The notes under the pieces are model-generated. The model was not told the origin of the DNA. It ran no database searches and saw only the letters and a program-made list of their open reading frames with translations. Shown in pieces: positions 10,340-18,807 of a DNA stretch of 64,000 nucleotides (position 1 is its first letter; each line of letters opens with the position of its first letter). The stretch is from Pseudomonas putida (lineage in GTDB: Bacteria; Pseudomonadota; Gammaproteobacteria; Pseudomonadales; Pseudomonadaceae), in assembly GCF_028682395.1 (NCBI RefSeq), contig NZ_JANHLC010000005.1, positions 269,878 through 333,877 of the forward strand. The letters are read 5' to 3'. The translations under genes and the position numbers were made by a program.

Positions 10340-10361
10340 GCGGGCCCGGATCCGGGCCCGC
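10340..10361. other. Perfect 22-bp GC palindrome between dapD and csdA
   Basis: GCGGGCCCGGA followed directly by its exact reverse complement, 10 bp after the dapD stop and 25 bp before the csdA start. As RNA it would form a very stable hairpin, probably a terminator or attenuator, but no T-run follows. The flanking TGAGC and GCTCA extend it with a small gap. Confidence 0.6.
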
Positions 10362-10385
10362 CCACGCTCACCAGAGCCGACCATC

Positions 10386-11591
10386 ATGTTATTGCCCTCC
10401 CCCTGGCGCGCCGACTTCCCGGCAATCGCCGCCCTGCAACGCCAGGACCAGACCTATCTGGACAGCGCTGCCACCACGCAAAAGCCCCAAGCCCTGCTCG
10501 ATGCCCTGACGCACTACTACGCCAACGGCGCAGCCAATGTGCACCGTGCCCAGCATTTACCCGGCGCCCATGCGACCCAGGCGTTCGAAGACAGCCGGAA
10601 CAAGGTCGGGCAATGGCTCAACAGCGGCGACAGCGGGCAGATCGTCTTTACCCACGGTGCCACCTCGGCCCTGAATCTGCTGGCCTACGGCCTGGAACAC
10701 ACATTCTCCCAGGGCGACCAGATCGTTGTCAGCGCCCTGGAACATCACGCCAACCTGCTGCCCTGGCAACAACTGGCGCTGCGACGCGGCCTTGAACTGG
10801 TGGTATTGCCACTGGACAGCCAAGGCCTGATCGACCTTGAAGCAGCGGCCGGCCTGATCGGCCCGCGCACCCGCCTGGTCGCCCTTAGCCAATTGTCCAA
10901 CGTGCTCGGTGCCTGGCAGCCATTGCCGGCGCTGCTGGCAATGGCCAGGCAGCACGGCGCGCTCAGCGTGGTCGATGGCGCTCAGGGCGTGGTCCACGGC
11001 CGCCATGATCTCCAAGCCCTGGACTGCGACTTCTATGTCTTTTCCAGCCACAAGCTCTATGGCCCGGACGGCCTGGGCGTACTCCATGGCCGCCATGACG
11101 CCTTGCAGCGCCTGCGCCACTGGCAGTTTGGTGGCGAGATGGTCCAGGACGCCGACTATCACGCCGCCCGCTTTCGCCCCGCGCCATTGGGCTTCGAAGC
11201 CGGTACGCCGCCGATCGCCAGCGTGATCGGCCTGGGCGCCAGCCTCGACTACCTCGCCACCCTCGATCAGAGTGCCGTGCACACCCATGAAGCCGCGCTG
11301 CATGCGCATCTGCTGCAAGGCCTGCAAGTGCGCAAAGGCATCCGCCTGCTGGGCGCGCCGCAGGTGGCCCTGGCCAGCTTCGTGGTCGAAGGCGTGCATA
11401 ACGCCGACCTGGCCCATCTGCTGACCGACCAGGGCATTGCGGTGCGGGCCGGTCATCACTGTGCGATGCCGCTGCTCAAACGCCTTGGCCTGCCAGGTGC
11501 GATCCGCGTCTCCCTTGGGCTGTACAACGACTCTGCCGACCTGGAGCGCTTCTTCGAAGCCCTGGACCAGGCCCTGGATCTGCTGCGATGA
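10386..11591 (+). CDS. csdA: Cysteine desulfurase, CsdA class
   Basis: PLP enzyme that takes sulfur from cysteine and holds it as a persulfide. The 401-residue class V aminotransferase fold has the PLP lysine in FSSHKLYGPDGLG and the active-site Cys in RAGHHCAMPLLKRLG; this latter motif fits the SufS/CsdA (group II) type rather than IscS. The upstream open frame overlaps dapD, but homology begins at MLLPSPWRADFPAIAAL, giving ATG 10386. Its stop overlaps the start of the SufE-like partner by 4 bp, so the two are translationally coupled. Confidence 0.92.
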   Translation: MLLPSPWRADFPAIAALQRQDQTYLDSAATTQKPQALLDALTHYYANGAANVHRAQHLPGAHATQAFEDSRNKVGQWLNSGDSGQIVFTHGATSALNLLAYGLEHTFSQGDQIVVSALEHHANLLPWQQLALRRGLELVVLPLDSQGLIDLEAAAGLIGPRTRLVALSQLSNVLGAWQPLPALLAMARQHGALSVVDGAQGVVHGRHDLQALDCDFYVFSSHKLYGPDGLGVLHGRHDALQRLRHWQFGGEMVQDADYHAARFRPAPLGFEAGTPPIASVIGLGASLDYLATLDQSAVHTHEAALHAHLLQGLQVRKGIRLLGAPQVALASFVVEGVHNADLAHLLTDQGIAVRAGHHCAMPLLKRLGLPGAIRVSLGLYNDSADLERFFEALDQALDLLR

Positions 11592-12004
11592 CGCTCCCCG
11601 ACGAAGCACTGGCCGCCTTGCAGGCCTTTGAGGCCGCCGCCGGCTGGGAACAGCGCGCGCGTCTGCTGATGCAATGGGGCGAACGCCTGCCCGCCTTGAG
11701 CGATGAAGATCGCAACGAAGCGCACCGTGTGCATGGCTGCGAAAGCCAGGTCTGGCTGAAGGGCGAACTGCGCGAAGGTCATTGGCATTTTGCCGCCGCC
11801 AGCGATGCGCGCCTGATTCGCGGGCTACTGGCATTGCTGCTGGTACGGGTCAACGGTTTATCCGGCGATGCCCTGCAAGAGGTCGACCTGACAGACTGGT
11901 TCAACCAACTGGGGCTGTCGCGCCAGCTTTCGCCGTCGCGCAGCAACGGCCTGAATGCCGTCCTGCAACGCATGCGCGACCTCCAGGCCTCACCTGCGCT
12001 GTAG
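11588..12004 (+). CDS. csdE: SufE-like sulfur acceptor, CsdE
   Basis: Accepts persulfide sulfur from CsdA and increases its activity. The 138-residue protein has the SufE fold signature: a WEQRARLLMQWGERLP helix and the acceptor cysteine in HRVHGCESQVWL. It overlaps csdA by 4 bp (ATGA). tcdA faces it 23 bp away; in E. coli the csdA-csdE-csdL(tcdA) genes are also adjacent and their products interact, which supports the Csd rather than Suf naming. Confidence 0.9.
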   Translation: MTLPDEALAALQAFEAAAGWEQRARLLMQWGERLPALSDEDRNEAHRVHGCESQVWLKGELREGHWHFAAASDARLIRGLLALLLVRVNGLSGDALQEVDLTDWFNQLGLSRQLSPSRSNGLNAVLQRMRDLQASPAL

Positions 12005-12027
12005 GAGCGAGCGGGCTGGCAGCGTGA

Positions 12028-12837
12028 TTACCCCGCCTTGACCCGCTCCGCCGGCCGCCGCACCCCGGCCACGATCTTGTCCACCGCCTTGGTGGCGGCG
12101 ACCATGCCAAAGGTCGCGGTCACCATCATCACCGCCCCAAACCCACCGGCGCAGTCGAGCTTGACGCCGTCACCGACAAAGCTCTTCTGCAGGCAGATGC
12201 TGCCATCGGGCTTCGGATAGCGCAGTTGCTCGGTGGAAAACACACAAGGCACGCTGTAGTGGCGAGTCACGGTGCGCGAAAAGCCGTAGTCACGGCGCAG
12301 GGTCGAGCGCACCTTGGACGCCAGCGGGTCGTTGAAGGTGCGATTCAGGTCGCAGACCTGGATCAGCGTCGGATCGATCTGCCCACCGGCCCCGCCAGTG
12401 GTGATGATCTGGATCTTGCGGCGCTTGCACCAGGCAATCAGCGCGGCCTTGGCATTGACGCTGTCGATGCAGTCGATCACACAATCGATATTCGGCGTAA
12501 TGTATTCGGCCATGGTTTCACGGGTCACGAAGTCCGCCACTGCATGGACCTTGCAGTCTGGATTGATACCGCGCAGGCGTTCAGCCATGACCTCCACCTT
12601 CGCCTGGCCCACCGTGCTGGCCAGCGCATGCAACTGGCGATTGCTGTTACTGACACAGACATCATCCAGGTCGAACAGCGAGATCTCGCCCACCCCGGAA
12701 CGCGCCATGGCTTCCGCCGCCCAGGAGCCCACGCCACCGACGCCGACAATCGCCACATGGGCCGCGCGCAAGCGCTCCAGGCCTTCGACGCCATACAACC
12801 GGGCAATACCGGCAAACCGTGGATCTTCTGTACTCAT
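12028..12837 (-). CDS. tcdA: tRNA threonylcarbamoyladenosine dehydratase
   Basis: E1-like ATP-dependent enzyme that cyclises t6A37 to ct6A37 in ANN-decoding tRNAs. The 269-residue protein begins with the Rossmann motif IVGVGGVGSWAAEAMARSG and has the ThiF-like DLDDVCVSNSNRQLHA block and DCIDSVNAKAALI. The ATG at 12837 is preferred over a GTG and ATG 6-9 bp upstream, because the GGGTG ribosome site then sits 6 bp away. It is convergent with the csdA-csdE pair, the usual partners; TsaB, another member of the t6A pathway, is encoded at 31.1-31.8 kb. Confidence 0.93.
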   Translation of the reverse strand: MSTEDPRFAGIARLYGVEGLERLRAAHVAIVGVGGVGSWAAEAMARSGVGEISLFDLDDVCVSNSNRQLHALASTVGQAKVEVMAERLRGINPDCKVHAVADFVTRETMAEYITPNIDCVIDCIDSVNAKAALIAWCKRRKIQIITTGGAGGQIDPTLIQVCDLNRTFNDPLASKVRSTLRRDYGFSRTVTRHYSVPCVFSTEQLRYPKPDGSICLQKSFVGDGVKLDCAGGFGAVMMVTATFGMVAATKAVDKIVAGVRRPAERVKAG

Positions 12838-13114
12838 GACCATCACCCAAAAAACCGGCGCGCAGTATAAGGCCCGGCGCCGCGCAGAACACCTTTAAGG
12901 CATGAACGGCGCCATCCTCTGCTTTAATTACCCGGCAGGCCCACGCGCGGTTGTGCCACGCGCCACCGGCAAGAACTTAAGCGCAATTGCAGTGCCCAAG
13001 CTCGGCCTCTGCCGATCAACATGTGCCATTGCGCTCATGCCAGTGTAGGATTCCCGCCGCCTGGCGCAGGTGCTCTTCTGGACGTTGCGCCCTTTTTTGG
13101 AACCCGAGCTCTCT

Positions 13115-15706
13115 ATGTCATCGCGTAAATTTGGACTTAACCTGGTGGTCGTGGTGGCAATCGCCGCCCTGTTCACCGGTTTCTGGGCGCTGATCAATCG
13201 CCCGGTATCGGCGCCCAACTGGCCCGAGCATATTTCCGGCTTCTCCTACTCGCCATTCCAGCAGGGTCAGTACCCGCAGAAGGCCCAGTTTCCATCGGAC
13301 GATGAAATGCGTCGCGACCTGGAGATCATGAGCAAGCTGACCGATAACATTCGAACCTACTCGGTCGACGGCACCCTGGGCGATATCCCCAAGCTGGCCG
13401 AAGAGTTTGGCCTGCGGGTGACCCTGGGGATCTGGATCAGCCCGGACCTGGAGCGCAATGAGCGCGAAATCCAGCGCGCCATCGAAATCGCCAATACCTC
13501 GCGCAGTGTCGTGCGGGTGGTGGTCGGCAACGAAGCGATCTACCGCAAGGAGATCACCGCCGAGGAACTGGCTGTGCTGATCGATCGTGTCAGGGCCGCG
13601 GTCAAGGTGCCGGTCACCACCTCCGAGCAATGGCACGTCTGGGAAGAAAACCCGGGCCTGGCCAAGCATGTCGACCTGATCGCCGCCCACATCCTGCCGT
13701 ACTGGGAATTTGTGCCCGTCGACAAGGCTGGCCAGTTCGTTCTGGATCGCGCCCGTGATCTGAAGAAAATGTTCCCGAAAAAACCGCTGCTGCTGTCCGA
13801 GGTCGGCTGGCCGAGTAACGGCCGCATGCGCGGTGGCGCCGATGCCACGCCAGCAGACCAGGCCATCTACCTGCGGACCCTGGTGAACAAACTCAACCGC
13901 CAGGGCTTCAACTACTTTGTGATCGAAGCCTTCGACCAGCCTTGGAAAGCCAGCGACGAAGGTTCGGTAGGTGCGTACTGGGGTGTCTACAATGCCGCGC
14001 GCCAGCAGAAGTTCAACTTCGAAGGCCCGGTGGTCGCGATCCCCCAATGGCGGGTCCTGGCCATCGGCTCGGTGGTCCTGGCCATGCTCTCCCTGGCCCT
14101 GCTGCTGATCGACGGCTCGGCTCTGCGCCAGCGCGGCCGCACCTTCCTGACCTTTATCGCGTTCCTCTGCGGCTCGGTGCTGGTCTGGATCGGCTACGAC
14201 TACAGCCAGCAATACAGCACCTGGTTCAGCCTGACGGTGGGCTTTCTCCTCGCCCTGGGTGCGCTGGGGGTCTTTATCGTGCTGCTGACCGAGGCCCATG
14301 AATTGGCCGAAGCGGTCTGGACGCACAAGCGCCGGCGCGAATTCCTGCCGGTAGTCGGCGAGTCGGACTACCGACCGAAAGTCTCGATCCATGTGCCGTG
14401 CTACAACGAGCCGCCGGACATGGTCAAACAGACCCTCGATGCCCTGGCCAACCTCGACTACCCGGACTTCGAAGTCCTGATCATCGACAACAACACCAAG
14501 GACCCGGCCGTCTGGGAACCGGTACAGGCTTACTGCCAAACCCTGGGCCCGCGCTTCAAGTTCTTCCACGTCGCGCCCCTGGCCGGATTCAAGGGCGGGG
14601 CGCTGAACTACCTGATCCCGCATACCGCCCCGGATGCCGAAGTGATCGCGGTGATCGACTCGGACTACTGCGTCGACCCCAATTGGCTCAAGCACATGGT
14701 CCCGCACTTCGCCGATCCGAAGATTGCCGTGGTGCAGTCACCCCAGGACTATCGCGACCAGAACGAAAGCACCTTCAAGAAGCTCTGCTACTCCGAATAC
14801 AAGGGTTTCTTCCACATCGGCATGGTCACCCGCAACGACCGCGACGCGATTATCCAGCACGGCACCATGACCATGACCCGCCGCTCGGTGCTCGAAGAGC
14901 TGGGCTGGGCCGACTGGTGCATCTGCGAGGATGCCGAGCTGGGCCTGCGGGTCTTCGAAAAAGGCCTGTCTGCGGCCTACTACCACCACAGCTACGGCAA
15001 GGGCCTGATGCCCGATACCTTTATCGACTTCAAGAAGCAGCGTTTCCGCTGGGCCTATGGAGCGATCCAGATCATCAAGCGGCACACCTCCAGCCTGTTG
15101 CGTGGCAAGGACACCCAACTGACCCGTGGCCAGCGCTACCACTTCCTGGCGGGCTGGCTGCCGTGGGTGGCCGATGGCATGAACATCTTCTTCACCGTCG
15201 GTGCCCTGCTCTGGTCGGCCGCGATGATCATCGTGCCGACACGGGTCGATCCGCCGTTGTTGATTTTCGCGATCCCACCGCTGGCGTTGTTTGTGTTCAA
15301 GGTCGGCAAGATCATTTTCCTCTACCGCCGCGCGGTCGGGGTCAACCTCAAGGACGCGTTCGCGGCGGCCCTGGCCGGTCTGGCGCTGTCCCATACCATC
15401 GCCAAAGCGGTGCTGTACGGTTTCTTCACCAGCAGTATTCCGTTCTTCCGCACGCCGAAGAATGCCGATAATCACGGCTTCTGGGTGGCGATCTCGGAGG
15501 CTCGCGAGGAACTGTTCATCATGCTGCTGCTCTGGGGCGCGGCGCTGGGTATCTGCCTGGTGCAGGGCCTGCCGAGCAACGACATGCGCTTCTGGGTGAC
15601 CATGTTGCTGGTGCAGTCGCTGCCGTACCTGGCGGCCCTGATCATGGCCTTCCTTTCGTCGCTGCCCAAACCGGACGCAAAGGACGCGCCTGACCCCGCC
15701 GCCTAA
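13115..15706 (+). CDS. ndvB: Beta-(1,3)-glucan glucosyltransferase, NdvB type (GH17 + GT2)
   Basis: Membrane enzyme making periplasmic (cyclic) beta-1,3-glucans, linked in P. aeruginosa to biofilm-specific antibiotic tolerance. The 863-residue order is: an N-terminal membrane anchor (about 8-28); a GH17-like domain (about 40-310, with VVVGNEAIYRKEI and LLSEVGWPSNG, the acid and nucleophile glutamates); two or three membrane segments (about 315-410); a GT2 domain (about 420-680, with VIDSDYCVDPNW, CEDAELGLRVFEKG and the QRFRWAYG product-binding box); and C-terminal membrane segments. ATG 13115 gives the anchor directly. The 277 bp upstream hold no gene that I can support. Confidence 0.93.
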   Translation: MSSRKFGLNLVVVVAIAALFTGFWALINRPVSAPNWPEHISGFSYSPFQQGQYPQKAQFPSDDEMRRDLEIMSKLTDNIRTYSVDGTLGDIPKLAEEFGLRVTLGIWISPDLERNEREIQRAIEIANTSRSVVRVVVGNEAIYRKEITAEELAVLIDRVRAAVKVPVTTSEQWHVWEENPGLAKHVDLIAAHILPYWEFVPVDKAGQFVLDRARDLKKMFPKKPLLLSEVGWPSNGRMRGGADATPADQAIYLRTLVNKLNRQGFNYFVIEAFDQPWKASDEGSVGAYWGVYNAARQQKFNFEGPVVAIPQWRVLAIGSVVLAMLSLALLLIDGSALRQRGRTFLTFIAFLCGSVLVWIGYDYSQQYSTWFSLTVGFLLALGALGVFIVLLTEAHELAEAVWTHKRRREFLPVVGESDYRPKVSIHVPCYNEPPDMVKQTLDALANLDYPDFEVLIIDNNTKDPAVWEPVQAYCQTLGPRFKFFHVAPLAGFKGGALNYLIPHTAPDAEVIAVIDSDYCVDPNWLKHMVPHFADPKIAVVQSPQDYRDQNESTFKKLCYSEYKGFFHIGMVTRNDRDAIIQHGTMTMTRRSVLEELGWADWCICEDAELGLRVFEKGLSAAYYHHSYGKGLMPDTFIDFKKQRFRWAYGAIQIIKRHTSSLLRGKDTQLTRGQRYHFLAGWLPWVADGMNIFFTVGALLWSAAMIIVPTRVDPPLLIFAIPPLALFVFKVGKIIFLYRRAVGVNLKDAFAAALAGLALSHTIAKAVLYGFFTSSIPFFRTPKNADNHGFWVAISEAREELFIMLLLWGAALGICLVQGLPSNDMRFWVTMLLVQSLPYLAALIMAFLSSLPKPDAKDAPDPAA

Positions 15707-15723
15707 TTCGACGGCAATGCACT

Positions 15724-15749
15724 AAACGGCGGCCTCTGGTCGCCGTTTT
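15724..15749 (+). terminator. Intrinsic terminator after ndvB
   Basis: AAACGGCG stem closing with CGCCGTTTT, with a short inner CC/GG pairing, 18 bp after the ndvB stop and ending in a T-run on the plus strand. Confidence 0.75.
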
Positions 15750-15869
15750 GCTTTAAGATAACCGCCATTTTGCGCCCTGCCTGTAGGGCCGAGCTGGCCC
15801 GCTGACCTAGCGCCGCGCTGACTCGATAGAAAACGCCACTACCGCCTTGCCTTGCACCGGAGTTCCCCC

Positions 15870-17021
15870 ATGACGGCCCACGCCGAGCTTTCGCCGACCC
15901 TTCAACTCGCCTGCGACCTGATCCGCCGCCCCTCGGTGACCCCGATTGACGCCGACTGCCAGAAGCTGATGATGCAGCGCCTGGGCGACGCCGGATTCAA
16001 GCTCGAGCCTATGCGTATCGAAGACGTGGACAACTTCTGGGCCAGCCACGGCAAGCACGACGGCCCGGTCCTGTGCTTTGCCGGCCATACCGATGTGGTT
16101 CCGACTGGCCCGGTGCAGGCCTGGCAGAACGATCCATTCGATGCCCTGATCGATGAGCACGGCATGCTGTGCGGGCGTGGCGCTGCCGACATGAAAGGCA
16201 GCCTGGCCGCCATGCTGGTCGCCGCCGAACGCTTTGTCGCCGACTACCCCGATCACCGCGGCTCGGTGGCCTTCCTGATCACCAGCGACGAAGAAGGTCC
16301 GGCCCACCACGGGACCAAGGCCGTGGTCGAGCGCCTTGCCGCACGCCGGGAGCGCCTGGACTGGTGCATCGTCGGCGAGCCTTCGAGCACATCCCTGGTC
16401 GGTGACGTGGTCAAGAACGGCCGTCGTGGCTCCCTCGGTGCGAAACTGACAGTACGCGGTGTGCAGGGTCATGTTGCCTACCCGCACCTGGCGAAGAACC
16501 CGATTCACCTGGCTGCGCCGGCCCTGGCCGAACTGGCCGCCGAGCACTGGGACGACGGCAACGCCTTCTTTCCGCCGACCAGCTTCCAGATCTCCAACGT
16601 AAACGCCGGTACCGGCGCGACCAACGTGATCCCGGGTGACCTGGTCGCGGTATTCAACTTCCGTTTCTCCACCGAATCCACCGTCGAAGGCCTGCAGCAG
16701 CGGGTCGCGACCATTCTCGACAAACATGGCCTGGACTGGCATGTGGACTGGGCGCTTTCGGGCCTGCCGTTCCTGACCGAACCGGGCGAACTGCTCGACG
16801 CGGTCTCGACCAGCATCCTGGCCGTCACCGGCCGTCAGACCCAGGCCTCGACCAGCGGCGGCACCTCCGATGGGCGCTTTATCGCCACACTCGGCACCCA
16901 GGTGGTCGAGCTGGGCCCGGTCAACGCGACCATTCACCAGGTCAACGAACGGGTCCTGGCCAGCGACCTCGATGTGCTGACCGAAATCTACTACCGCACC
17001 CTGATCGAGCTGCTCGCCTGA
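15870..17021 (+). CDS. dapE: Succinyl-diaminopimelate desuccinylase
   Basis: Di-zinc M20 hydrolase that releases succinate from N-succinyl-L,L-DAP, the step after DapC. The 383-residue protein has metal ligands in [12 protein letters not shown] (His, Asp), [12 protein letters not shown] (bridging Asp), the catalytic TSDEEGPA glutamate and a C-terminal His in [12 protein letters not shown] 15870 follows a CCGGAG site; an upstream ATG adds six unconserved residues. Its stop overlaps the rlmA start by one base (TGATG), showing translational coupling. Confidence 0.96.
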   Translation: MTAHAELSPTLQLACDLIRRPSVTPIDADCQKLMMQRLGDAGFKLEPMRIEDVDNFWASHGKHDGPVLCFAGHTDVVPTGPVQAWQNDPFDALIDEHGMLCGRGAADMKGSLAAMLVAAERFVADYPDHRGSVAFLITSDEEGPAHHGTKAVVERLAARRERLDWCIVGEPSSTSLVGDVVKNGRRGSLGAKLTVRGVQGHVAYPHLAKNPIHLAAPALAELAAEHWDDGNAFFPPTSFQISNVNAGTGATNVIPGDLVAVFNFRFSTESTVEGLQQRVATILDKHGLDWHVDWALSGLPFLTEPGELLDAVSTSILAVTGRQTQASTSGGTSDGRFIATLGTQVVELGPVNATIHQVNERVLASDLDVLTEIYYRTLIELLA

Positions 17022-17830
17022 TGCTTGCCTGCCCGATCTGCAGCGCCCCGCTCAACGCCGTGGACAATGGCGTCGGCTGCCCGGCGGGGCACCGTTTCGA
17101 CCGCGCCCGCCAGGGTTACCTGAACCTGCTGCCAGTGCAGCACAAGAACAGCCGCGACCCGGGTGACAACCAGGCCATGGTCGAGGCGCGCCGCGACTTC
17201 CTCAATGCCGGCCACTACGCCCCCGTGGCCCGGCGCCTGGCCGAACTGGCCGCCGAGCGGGCCCCACAGCGCTGGCTGGATATCGGCTGCGGCGAGGGCT
17301 ATTACACGGCGCAGATCGCCGACGCCCTGCCAAACGCCGAAGGCTACGCCCTGGATATCTCGCGCGAAGCGGTCAAACGTGCCTGCCGGCGCAATCCACG
17401 CCTGACCTGGCTGATTGCAAGCATGGCCCGCGTGCCCTTGGCCGACGCCAGCTGCCAGTTTCTCGCCAGTGTCTTCAGCCCGCTCGACTGGCAGGAGGCC
17501 AAGCGCCTGCTCAGCCCCGGCGGCGGCCTGATGCGTGTCGGCCCGACCCGCGAACACCTGATGGAGCTGCGCGAAAAGCTCTATGACGAAGTGCGCGATT
17601 ACACCGACGACAAGCACCTGGCCCTGGTGCCCGACGGCATGTCCCTGGCGCACAGTGAGACCCTGGATTTCAACCTGACCCTCACCTGCCCCCAGGATCG
17701 TGCCAATCTACTGGCCATGACGCCCCACGGCTGGCGCGCCAGCGCCGAACGCCGGGCAGCGGTCATCGAGCAGGTCGAGCCGTTCCAGACCCGCGTGTCC
17801 ATGCGCTACGATTATTTTGTGCTGCAATAA
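17021..17830 (+). CDS. rlmA: 23S rRNA (guanine-745-N1)-methyltransferase
   Basis: Methylates G745 of 23S rRNA. The 269-residue protein opens with a zinc finger (LACPICSAPL, then CPAGHRFDRARQGYLNLLP) and continues with a class I SAM-binding fold (WLDIGCGEGYYTAQIADALP, then YALDISREAVK). FSPLDWQEAKRLLSPGG is the usual post-motif region. It overlaps dapE by one base. The assignment to G745 rather than G748 follows the gammaproteobacterial RlmA(I) type and is inference. Confidence 0.92.
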   Translation: MLACPICSAPLNAVDNGVGCPAGHRFDRARQGYLNLLPVQHKNSRDPGDNQAMVEARRDFLNAGHYAPVARRLAELAAERAPQRWLDIGCGEGYYTAQIADALPNAEGYALDISREAVKRACRRNPRLTWLIASMARVPLADASCQFLASVFSPLDWQEAKRLLSPGGGLMRVGPTREHLMELREKLYDEVRDYTDDKHLALVPDGMSLAHSETLDFNLTLTCPQDRANLLAMTPHGWRASAERRAAVIEQVEPFQTRVSMRYDYFVLQ

Positions 17831-17911
17831 CCCCTAAACCATGGCCGGTCGCCCTGGCGATCGGTGACAGAATCCGCGAATGGATTTTTCAGAACCACAG
17901 TGAGGACATCC

Positions 17912-18289
17912 ATGCGCCAACCGGATATCGAGATTTACCTGAAAGACGCCGACGTCGACTACAAGGCCATCGCGGCCTGGTTGAGCAGCGCTATCGGCCC
18001 CTGCACCGACTGGGTCCAGAAAGGCCAGACCTACAAATGCAAGGCCGGTGATATCCCGGTGACCTGGCTGCCCAAGGCCGTGGGCAAATGGAACAGCCTC
18101 TACCTGGAAAGCGACCAGACGCCGTGGGAAAACGATATTGCCTGCGCCCGCGCCGCTTTTGCCGCGCTGAACGTGGAAGTGCGCTGCGCGCCGGGTAGTT
18201 GGGTCGAAGAAGAAGGTGAAGAATCGGCTGACCGCTGGATTCGGATCAGCGCCGACGGTGAAGAAGAAATCACCTGGCGTACCGCGTAA
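17912..18289 (+). CDS. Conserved Pseudomonas protein of unknown function
   Basis: The protein has 125 residues, is soluble and acidic, and has no signal peptide or membrane segment. It opens MRQPDIEIYLKDADVDYKAI and ends in an acidic run (EEEGEE) and a short basic tail. The many aromatic and paired Cys residues (GPCTDW, YKCKAG, IACARA, VRCAPG) are scattered, not arranged as a known metal site. ATG 17912 has a GAGGA ribosome site 7 bp upstream. I recall a gene in the same place between rlmA and a cold-shock gene in P. aeruginosa. Function not recognised. Confidence 0.8.
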   Translation: MRQPDIEIYLKDADVDYKAIAAWLSSAIGPCTDWVQKGQTYKCKAGDIPVTWLPKAVGKWNSLYLESDQTPWENDIACARAAFAALNVEVRCAPGSWVEEEGEESADRWIRISADGEEEITWRTA

Positions 18290-18299
18290 AAAGATCACT

Positions 18300-18346
18300 C
18301 GCAGAGGCTGCTCCGGGGGCTGAAACCGCCCGCGACAGCCTCTGCG
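18300..18346. terminator. 11-bp-stem bidirectional terminator
   Basis: CGCAGAGGCTG pairs exactly with CAGCCTCTGCG across a 25-base loop that itself holds a GGGC/GCCC stem. It fills the gap between two convergent genes. Confidence 0.7.
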
Positions 18347-18352
18347 AAGCGC

Positions 18353-18562
18353 TTACAGCCCTACTACGTCTTCGGCCTGCAGGCCTTTCTGACCGTCTAC
18401 CACGGCGTACTCCACCTGCTGGCCTTCAGCCAGGGAGCGGTGCCCCTCGCCGCGAATGGCACGGTAGTGAACAAACACGTCCGCCCCGTCTTCACGCTGG
18501 ATAAAGCCATAGCCCTTGGCGTCGTTGAACCACTTCACGTTGCCGGTTTCGCGCGTTGCCAT
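18353..18562 (-). CDS. Cold-shock domain protein (CspA family)
   Basis: Single-stranded nucleic-acid binding protein of 69 residues forming one OB-fold. RNP1 (KGYGFIQ) and RNP2 (DVFVHY) are both present, though RNP2 ends HYRAI where CspA has HFSAI. Such proteins act as RNA chaperones. The 245 bp upstream carry a -10 candidate and would give a leader of more than 100 nt, as is common in cold-shock genes. Divergent from plsB. Whether this copy is cold-inducible cannot be seen. Confidence 0.93.
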   Translation of the reverse strand: MATRETGNVKWFNDAKGYGFIQREDGADVFVHYRAIRGEGHRSLAEGQQVEYAVVDGQKGLQAEDVVGL

Positions 18563-18679
18563 ACAGTCCTACTCCTTTTTTATTATGGGGCGGGCAGCGG
18601 GTAGCCCTTGCCCTGATAAGCCACCGCCCGAACTTCAGCCCACTCATGGCGGTCTGACAGTACGTGCGAAAGCGCGACG

Positions 18680-18685
18680 AGTATA
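18680..18685 (-). promoter_or_regulatory. -10 candidate for the cold-shock gene
   Basis: TATACT on the minus strand (context CCTTATACTCG) would start a leader of about 110-118 nt ahead of the cold-shock ATG. No good -35 is visible at 17 bp. Confidence 0.35.
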
Positions 18686-18807
18686 AGGCAGCCCGAAAAT
18701 CTCGCCCATCCCTATAAATAGCGGCTTTTTTGCCGATTTTAGGCAGATACGGCACACTATCGGCCCCGAGCAAACGCTCGGTTTACTCCACCTAATGCAG
18801 AAGCCGT

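Noticed and set aside
8908..10371. 487-codon open frame antisense to yffB and dapD
   Set aside because: Covers two well-supported genes and has no ribosome site or homology.
12973..12978. GAACTT resembling an AlgU -35 upstream of ndvB
   Set aside because: No TCTGA-like -10 lies 16-17 bp downstream.
13118..14707. 529-codon open frame antisense to ndvB
   Set aside because: Composition is a mirror of ndvB codons and no domain is recognisable.
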